From: DATJLY01 sp035604615
Lineage (GTDB): Bacteria > Pseudomonadota > Alphaproteobacteria > ATCC43930 > CGMCC-115725
Assembly: GCA_035604615.1 (NCBI GenBank)
Contig: DATNID010000020.1
Coordinates: 164,708 to 228,707, forward strand
Direction of reading: 5' to 3'
DNA length: 64,000 nucleotides
The translations under genes and the position numbers were made by a program. Under the pieces are notes generated by a model. It was not told the DNA's origin. It worked only from the letters and a program-made list of their open reading frames with translations, and did no database searches. This document shows positions 59,596 through 64,000 of the stretch, piece by piece (within the stretch, counting starts at the first letter, position 1; each line of letters opens with the position of its first letter).

Positions 59596-61005
59596 TCATA
59601 GAGCGAGGAGCGGCGGCGCGCCCAGACGCTGGCGCCCGGTGCCGAGCGCGTGCTCGGCGGCGAGCGCCACCGCGATCAGGCGCTCCTCGTTGCCGGGGGG
59701 CGCGATGAATTGCAGGCCCACCGGCATGCCGGCACGGTCGAGCGCAACCGGGAGCGTGATGGCACAGAGCCCGAGATAATTCACCCCCACCGTGTTGTGG
59801 ACGAGGCGGCGGTTGACGCGCAGATGGCCGCCCGTGTCCCTGACCTCGGAAATGAGCGCCGGCGTCGCGCACACGGTCGGCGAGACGAATACCTCGACAT
59901 CGGCGAAGCGCTCTTGCGCCGTGCGCGACAGGCTCCGCACGCGCTGAAGCCGCGCGAGATATTCGCGCGCGGTCAGGGTCTCCGCGTTCTTGACCGCCGG
60001 CGCCATGATCGGGTCGAGCTCGGGCAGCCATTGCGGCAGCTCCTGGTCGAGGAAGCTGCGCAGCTCGATGGCGCTGAACCCGCCCTCGAGGAAGACGTCA
60101 TAGGCGGCGCGCGCCTCGGGCAGCGCGCGCTCGCGCACCAGCGCGCCCTTGGCGGCGAGCGCGTCGACCGCCGCCTTGGCGCCCTCGGCGATGCCGGGAT
60201 CGCAGTCGCTCCACAGGAACGGATCGCCCATGCCGATGCGCACGCCGGCGATCTCGAGCGTGGAAATGCGCGACAGATAGTGGAACGGATCGCCCACCAT
60301 CGCGTCGATCGAGCCGAAGCCGAAAGCCGCGTCCTCGACCGTGCGCGTGAGGAGGCCCGGCGTGTCGAAGGTCGGCGACAGCGGCACCACGCCCGCCGCC
60401 GACCACCGCCCCAAGGTCAACTTGAGCCCGACCGTGCCGGTCATCGCCGCCGGAATCCGCACCGAGCCCGCAGTGTCGCTGCCGAGCGCCAAGAGCGCCG
60501 AGCCCTCCATCAGCGACACGCCCGCGCCGCTCGACGAGCCGCCGGGCGAGCGGTGCGCCGTCTTGTCCCAGGGATTGCGCGGCGCGCCCCAGTGGCAGTT
60601 CTGGCCGGTGCCGCCGAAGGCGAACTCGACCATGTGGGTCTTGCCCATGATGACGCCGAGCTGACGGCGCAAGGCCGCCACCACCGGCCCGTCGACCTCC
60701 CATTCCGGCGGCAGGCGCCGGTCCGAGCCGGCGAAGGTCGGCAGCCCCTCGGCCGCGAACAGATCCTTGATCGAGATCGGAATGCCCTGGAGCGGACCGG
60801 CGATGGCGCCGGCGGCGAAGGCGGCGTCGGCGGCCGCGGCGCCCTTCCGCGCGCGCGAAGAAGTCCACAGCAGATAGGCGTTGGTGAGCGCGTCGCAGCG
60901 TTCGTGATTGGCGATCGCCTCCTCGACCAGGTCGCGGGCGCTGATCTGGCGCTGGTAAAGCGCCTGCGCCAGCGCCGGCAGCGGATGGGTGAGAAACTCG
61001 GTCAT
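59596..61005 (-). CDS. Amidase signature family protein
   Basis: A 469-residue hydrolase with the Ser-cisSer-Lys triad: Lys in GIPISIKDLF, Ser in HRSPGGSSSGAGV, and Ser in GSDTAGSVRIPAAMTG. Family members cut amide bonds in varied substrates, including aryl-amides; GatA of glutamyl-tRNA amidotransferase is related, but the GatB/GatC partners are absent. Starts within the stop of the glutamine amidotransferase gene (ATGA) and ends seven bases before hmgA, so co-expression is near certain. Substrate likely an aromatic amide (inference). Confidence 0.92.
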   Translation of the reverse strand: MTEFLTHPLPALAQALYQRQISARDLVEEAIANHERCDALTNAYLLWTSSRARKGAAAADAAFAAGAIAGPLQGIPISIKDLFAAEGLPTFAGSDRRLPPEWEVDGPVVAALRRQLGVIMGKTHMVEFAFGGTGQNCHWGAPRNPWDKTAHRSPGGSSSGAGVSLMEGSALLALGSDTAGSVRIPAAMTGTVGLKLTLGRWSAAGVVPLSPTFDTPGLLTRTVEDAAFGFGSIDAMVGDPFHYLSRISTLEIAGVRIGMGDPFLWSDCDPGIAEGAKAAVDALAAKGALVRERALPEARAAYDVFLEGGFSAIELRSFLDQELPQWLPELDPIMAPAVKNAETLTAREYLARLQRVRSLSRTAQERFADVEVFVSPTVCATPALISEVRDTGGHLRVNRRLVHNTVGVNYLGLCAITLPVALDRAGMPVGLQFIAPPGNEERLIAVALAAEHALGTGRQRLGAPPLLAL

Positions 61006-61721
61006 GATGCCCCCGATGATGATGAGTCGATGCCGTCGAGCCAGCCGCCGATCGCCCGCCCGCCCGCCGCCACCAGCGCCGGCGCGAAGCGCGCGGCGTC
61101 CGCGCGCAAGGCGGCGACGCTGACGCCACCGGCCTGGGCGATCTCGAGCGCGTGGCCGACATACCAGCGCTCGAGCCCGCGCGAAGTGGTCTCGATGTGG
61201 AATTGCAGCGCGAGGCCGTGGCGGCGCCAGGCGAAGGCCTGGTTCGGCGTGCGCGGCGTCGAGGCCAGGTGCCCCGCGCCTTGCGGCAGGTCGAACGTGT
61301 CGCCGTGCCAGTGCAGCACCGCGCTTCCCTCGAGTGCGGCGAGGGTGGAGGCGCGGCCCGCCGCGCTCAGCTCGAGGGGCGCCCAGCCGATCTCTTTCAC
61401 GCCCGATGGATAGACCCGGGCGCCCAGCGCCCGCGCCATGAGCTGCGCGCCGAGGCAGATGCCGAGCACCGGCCTTCCCGCGGCGAGGCGGCGCTCGATC
61501 AGCGCGATCTCGGCGGCGAGGAAGGGATAGTCGCGCTCCTCGTAAGCGCCGATCGGTCCGCCGAGCACGACGAGAAGATCGCACGCGGCAAGCTCGCCGG
61601 CGCCGAGATCGTCGAGCGCAGCCTCGCGATATTCGATGCCGTAGCCGCGCCCCTCGAGCAGCGGCCCGAGCGCGTCCAGATCCTCGAATGCCACGTGACG
61701 CAGTGCGACCGCCCGCTTCAT
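61002..61721 (-). CDS. Class I glutamine amidotransferase-like protein
   Basis: A 239-residue GATase domain with catalytic triad GRPVLGICLGAQLMARAL (Cys), and QFHIETTSRG (His and Glu). It is a stand-alone type similar to the glutaminase part of GMP synthase, without a synthetase domain. The gene begins 10 bases after phoH and overlaps the amidase (ATGA). The role in this operon is unknown; gamma-glutamyl hydrolysis of a conjugate is one possibility. Confidence 0.9.
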   Translation of the reverse strand: MKRAVALRHVAFEDLDALGPLLEGRGYGIEYREAALDDLGAGELAACDLLVVLGGPIGAYEERDYPFLAAEIALIERRLAAGRPVLGICLGAQLMARALGARVYPSGVKEIGWAPLELSAAGRASTLAALEGSAVLHWHGDTFDLPQGAGHLASTPRTPNQAFAWRRHGLALQFHIETTSRGLERWYVGHALEIAQAGGVSVAALRADAARFAPALVAAGGRAIGGWLDGIDSSSSGAS

Positions 61722-61731
61722 GCGGGCAAGA

Positions 61732-62454
61732 TTACAGCACGGTCAGCATCTCGCCCACCAGCGGATGGCGCACGATGTCGCGCTCGGTCAGGCGGATCAC
61801 CGCGACCTCCGACAGCACTTCGAGCCGGCGCGCGATCTCGGTGAGGCCGGAGAGGCCTTCAAGCAGATCGCTCTGGTCCGGATCGCCGGTCACGACCATG
61901 GTCGAATGCCAGCCGAGCCGCGTCAGCAGCATCTTGATCTGGCCGTAAGTGCAGTTCTGCGCCTCGTCGATGACGATGAAGGCGTTGTTGAGGGTGCGGC
62001 CGCGCATATAGGCGACCGGCGCGATCTCGATCGCGCCCTCGGCCATGAGCTGCTTCAGCCGCTTGCCGCCGATGCGCTCGGCCAGCGCGTCGTAGAGCGG
62101 CCGCAGATAGGGCGCGAGCTTGTCCTCGAGGTCGCCGGGCAGGAAGCCCAGCCGCTCGCCCGCTTCGACCGCGGGGCGGGTCAGCACGATGCGCCCCGTT
62201 TGCCCGGCGTCGAACGCCTCGACCGCGGCGCTGATGGCGAGATAGGTCTTGCCGGTGCCGGCCGGCCCCAGCGCCAGGGTCAGGTTCTGCCGCCCCATCG
62301 CCGCCATGAGGGCACGCTGGTTGTCGCCCTGCGGCCGGACCTTGCGCACATAGCTTTGCTCGCGGTCCGCTTCGGCGCCCTCGCCCGGCCGCCAAGCCCG
62401 CCCGAATAGCGGCTCGACGGTGGCGGCGGCGGCGCGTCCTGGGCGTTTGGCCAT
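61732..62454 (-). CDS. PhoH-like ATPase
   Basis: A 240-residue P-loop protein: Walker A LALGPAGTGKTYLAISAA, the following LTRPAVEAGERLGFLPGD, Walker B AFIVIDEAQNCTYGQIKML and GDPDQSDLLEGLSGL. PhoH proteins are putative RNA-linked ATPases. The ATG at 62452-62454 has AGGACAGAACC upstream; a start seven codons earlier is possible. A terminator for the gene upstream lies just before it. It precedes the amidotransferase-amidase operon by 10 bases and may drive it. Confidence 0.92.
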   Translation of the reverse strand: MAKRPGRAAAATVEPLFGRAWRPGEGAEADREQSYVRKVRPQGDNQRALMAAMGRQNLTLALGPAGTGKTYLAISAAVEAFDAGQTGRIVLTRPAVEAGERLGFLPGDLEDKLAPYLRPLYDALAERIGGKRLKQLMAEGAIEIAPVAYMRGRTLNNAFIVIDEAQNCTYGQIKMLLTRLGWHSTMVVTGDPDQSDLLEGLSGLTEIARRLEVLSEVAVIRLTERDIVRHPLVGEMLTVL

Positions 62455-62490
62455 GGTTCTGTCCTTTTCGGGCAAGAGGCTGAAACGAAA

Positions 62491-62523
62491 AGAAAAACGC
62501 CTCGCCGCCAGGGGCGGGAGGCG
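62491..62523 (-). terminator. Rho-independent terminator after gpsA
   Basis: On the minus strand CGCCTC-CCGCC pairs with GGCGG-CGAGGCG around a short loop with one bulge, followed by TTTTTCTTTT. It separates gpsA from phoH. Confidence 0.75.
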
Positions 62524-62668
62524 CGAACGTACGGAAGCTTCGGCGGGAATTCGGAGGCGGGGCGAGGCGGTCTGACCGTCAAGGCAAAGACTCAGGGTTC
62601 GATATCGCTTAAGTATGGGCGAAATTCCGGTCTGTCACCAGACCTTGTAGGCTGACTCGATGAAACTA

Positions 62669-63679
62669 CTATGACTTGGGAACCGAACCTGCGCTTTCCG
62701 CGCGAAAAGGCCGCGCCAGAAGGCGCTCGATGACGGCGTCGATGGCGCCGCCCTGGTGCAAGATGGCGTCGACTGCGGTCGCAATCGGCATTTCCACGCC
62801 GACTCGGCCCGCCAGCGCGACCGTCGCCGGCGCCGACGCCACCCCCTCGGCGATGGAACGCCGGGCGGCGAGGATCGAAGCCAGGGACTGGCCCTGGCCC
62901 AAGGCGATGCCGAGCGAGTAGTTGCGCGACTGCAGGCTGGTGCAGGTCAGCGTCAGGTCGCCCAGGCCGGAGAGGCCCATCAGGGTCTCGGCCCGTCCGC
63001 CCTTGGCCTGGGCGAGGCGTACCATCTCGGCGATGCCGCGGGTGATGACGGCTGCCCTCGCGTTCTCGCCCAGCCCGCGCCCGACCACGATGCCGCAAGC
63101 GATGGCCTCGACATTCTTGACCGCGCCGCCGATCTCGGCGCCGACCGGATCGTCGGAGAGATAGGGCCGCAAGCCGCGGCTGCCGAGCGCGGCGGCGAGA
63201 CGCGCGCCAAGCGCTTCGTCCTTGGCGGCGAGCGTCACCGCGGTGGGCAGCCCGCGCGCCACCTCGGACGCGAAGGTCGGGCCGGACAGGACGGCGTAGG
63301 GCGAAGCGGGCATGGTCTCGGCCAGCACCTCGGTCATCAGCGCGCCGCTCGGAAGCTCGATGCCCTTGGCGCAGATCACCACCGGCACGCCGGGCGCGAG
63401 CACGCCGGCCAGATCGCGCGCGACGGCGCGAAGATGCTGTGCCGGCACCACCAGCAGGGCGATCTCGGAGGCGGCCGCCTCGGCCAGCGTCGCGGTGGCG
63501 CGGATGCGCGGATCGAGCGCGACCCCCGGCAGGAAGATAGTGTTCTCGTGCGTGCCGTTGATGGCGGCGACGGTCTCGGCCTCGTGCGCCCACAGCACCA
63601 CGTCGCTTGCGGCGCGCGCGAGCGTCTGCGCCAAGGCCGTGCCCCAGGCGCCGCCGCCGATGATGAAGATGCGGTTCAT
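62669..63679 (-). CDS. gpsA: Glycerol-3-phosphate dehydrogenase [NAD(P)+]
   Basis: A 336-residue enzyme reducing dihydroxyacetone phosphate to sn-glycerol 3-phosphate for phospholipid synthesis. NAD-binding FIIGGGAWGTALAQTLA near residue 5, the conserved AVLSGPTFASEVARGLPTAV, catalytic Lys region EIGGAVKNVEAIACGI and MGLSGLGDLTLTCTS. The ATG at 63677-63679 (MNRIFIIGG) is conserved; a start 18 codons earlier would add an Arg-rich extension. Next to tsaD, as in many alphaproteobacteria. Confidence 0.96.
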   Translation of the reverse strand: MNRIFIIGGGAWGTALAQTLARAASDVVLWAHEAETVAAINGTHENTIFLPGVALDPRIRATATLAEAAASEIALLVVPAQHLRAVARDLAGVLAPGVPVVICAKGIELPSGALMTEVLAETMPASPYAVLSGPTFASEVARGLPTAVTLAAKDEALGARLAAALGSRGLRPYLSDDPVGAEIGGAVKNVEAIACGIVVGRGLGENARAAVITRGIAEMVRLAQAKGGRAETLMGLSGLGDLTLTCTSLQSRNYSLGIALGQGQSLASILAARRSIAEGVASAPATVALAGRVGVEMPIATAVDAILHQGGAIDAVIERLLARPFRAESAGSVPKS

Positions 63680-63735
63680 GGCAACAGGATGAAGCCTCGC
63701 GCGGGGGCGGCGCAAGAGACGCTGCACGGGCATCC

Positions 63736-63835
63736 TGCGTCCTTCGACTACGCGCGATTCTCGCGCTCCGCTCAGGATGAGGCGAAAATTTTTACCTCAC
63801 CCTGAGCGGAGCGAAGCGAAGTCGAATGGGCGCAC
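63736..63835. repeat. Palindromic intergenic repeat, copy 3
   Basis: A 100-base element homologous in both arms to the copies at 29699 and 48344 (TGCGTCCTTCGACTACGCGC and CCTGAGCGGAGCGAAGCGAA, closing AGTCGAATGGGCGCAC). Its loop is shorter and AT-rich. It lies in the tsaD-gpsA gap. Confidence 0.88.
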
Positions 63836-63857
63836 GGGCCGCATTCCAGCGCACCAC

Positions 63858-64000
63858 TCACGCCTTGACGCCGGCGCCGGGCGCGGGGGGCGCGTCGGGG
63901 TCGAGCGGCCAGCGTGGGCGCGGAGCGAAGTCGAGCGCGTCGCCGCTGCCGCCATTCTTGAGCCGCTCGATCCCGGCCCAGGCGATCATCGCGCCGTTGT
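63858..64000 (-). CDS. tsaD: tRNA threonylcarbamoyladenosine biosynthesis protein TsaD (partial; C-terminus only)
   Basis: The last 46-47 codons are in the window. They read NGAMIAWAGIERLKNGGSGD, then DFAPRPRWPLDPDAP, ending VKA, which matches the C-terminal end of TsaD, the catalytic ATPase that makes t6A37 on tRNAs. The gene enters from the right edge and ends 179 bases before the gpsA start, separated by a palindromic repeat. Identification rests on this short tail and the conserved neighbour. Confidence 0.8.
   Translation of the reverse strand, partial: NGAMIAWAGIERLKNGGSGDALDFAPRPRWPLDPDAPPAPGAGVKA

Noticed and set aside
59596..61005. Amidase as GatA of the tRNA amidotransferase
   Set aside because: GatB and GatC are absent, and the operon context is aromatic catabolism.

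Overview
The window is a GC-rich chromosomal segment from an alphaproteobacterium. Four things point there: the gene order chvI-chvG-hprK-rapZ-EIIA-HPr-EI with a very short HPr kinase, an RpoE/ChrR (ECF11) pair controlling a cyclopropane-fatty-acid operon, the gpsA-tsaD neighbourhood, and palindromic intergenic repeats of a type common in that class. I cannot assign a genus. The segment alternates conserved core genes with accessory catabolic regions.

1-9,040: A regulatory PTS block on the minus strand (EI partial at the left edge, HPr, mannose-type EIIA, RapZ, HprK, ChvG, ChvI), then a plus-strand HugZ-like protein and a GTP-dependent PEP carboxykinase. No sugar permease accompanies the PTS. 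9,041-19,765: Two YeeE/YedE half-proteins behind a Spy-like periplasmic protein, an orphan NitT/TauT-type binding protein, a MazE/MazF-type toxin-antitoxin pair, polA with a CHCC zinc finger, a nitronate monooxygenase, a secreted beta-helix protein and a small lipoprotein. 19,766-27,041: An IS1182-type transposase remnant, an ABC exporter ATPase without permease coupled to a lipoprotein-like hydrolase, two further orphan binding proteins, tRNA-Arg(CCG), about 1.4 kb of weakly coding sequence, a universal stress protein, and a decayed Gfo/Idh dehydrogenase.

27,092-40,094: An oxidative catabolism island. It holds three intact Rieske oxygenase alpha subunits, an HpaB-type flavin hydroxylase, an acyl-CoA-dehydrogenase-fold monooxygenase, an ACMSD-like amidohydrolase, a tandem DUF427 protein, two 4,5-dihydroxyphthalate-decarboxylase/binding-protein-fold paralogues (one with a Tat signal), a second amidohydrolase and an orphan TRAP binding protein. 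No ferredoxin, ferredoxin reductase or flavin reductase is encoded in it. A 30-residue, extremely basic ORF heads the main plus-strand operon.

40,226-49,433: A solo winged-helix protein, then ChrR and RpoE, with two back-to-back promoters matching the RpoE consensus (16-nt spacers in both). The plus-strand promoter drives an FAD oxidoreductase, DUF1365, cyclopropane synthase and GPH symporter operon. An SDR and a DUF6134-like protein converge on it. 49,486-61,721: A MetE-like protein, then a tightly packed minus-strand series: glutamine amidotransferase, amidase, homogentisate dioxygenase, fumarylacetoacetase, ABC binding protein, fused ABC permease, a Rieske oxygenase broken by one in-frame TGA, and a TonB-dependent receptor. 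61,732-64,000: phoH, gpsA and the end of tsaD.

Most operons here are translationally coupled (ATGA/GTGA overlaps). A near-palindromic 96-100 bp repeat occurs three times in intergenic gaps.
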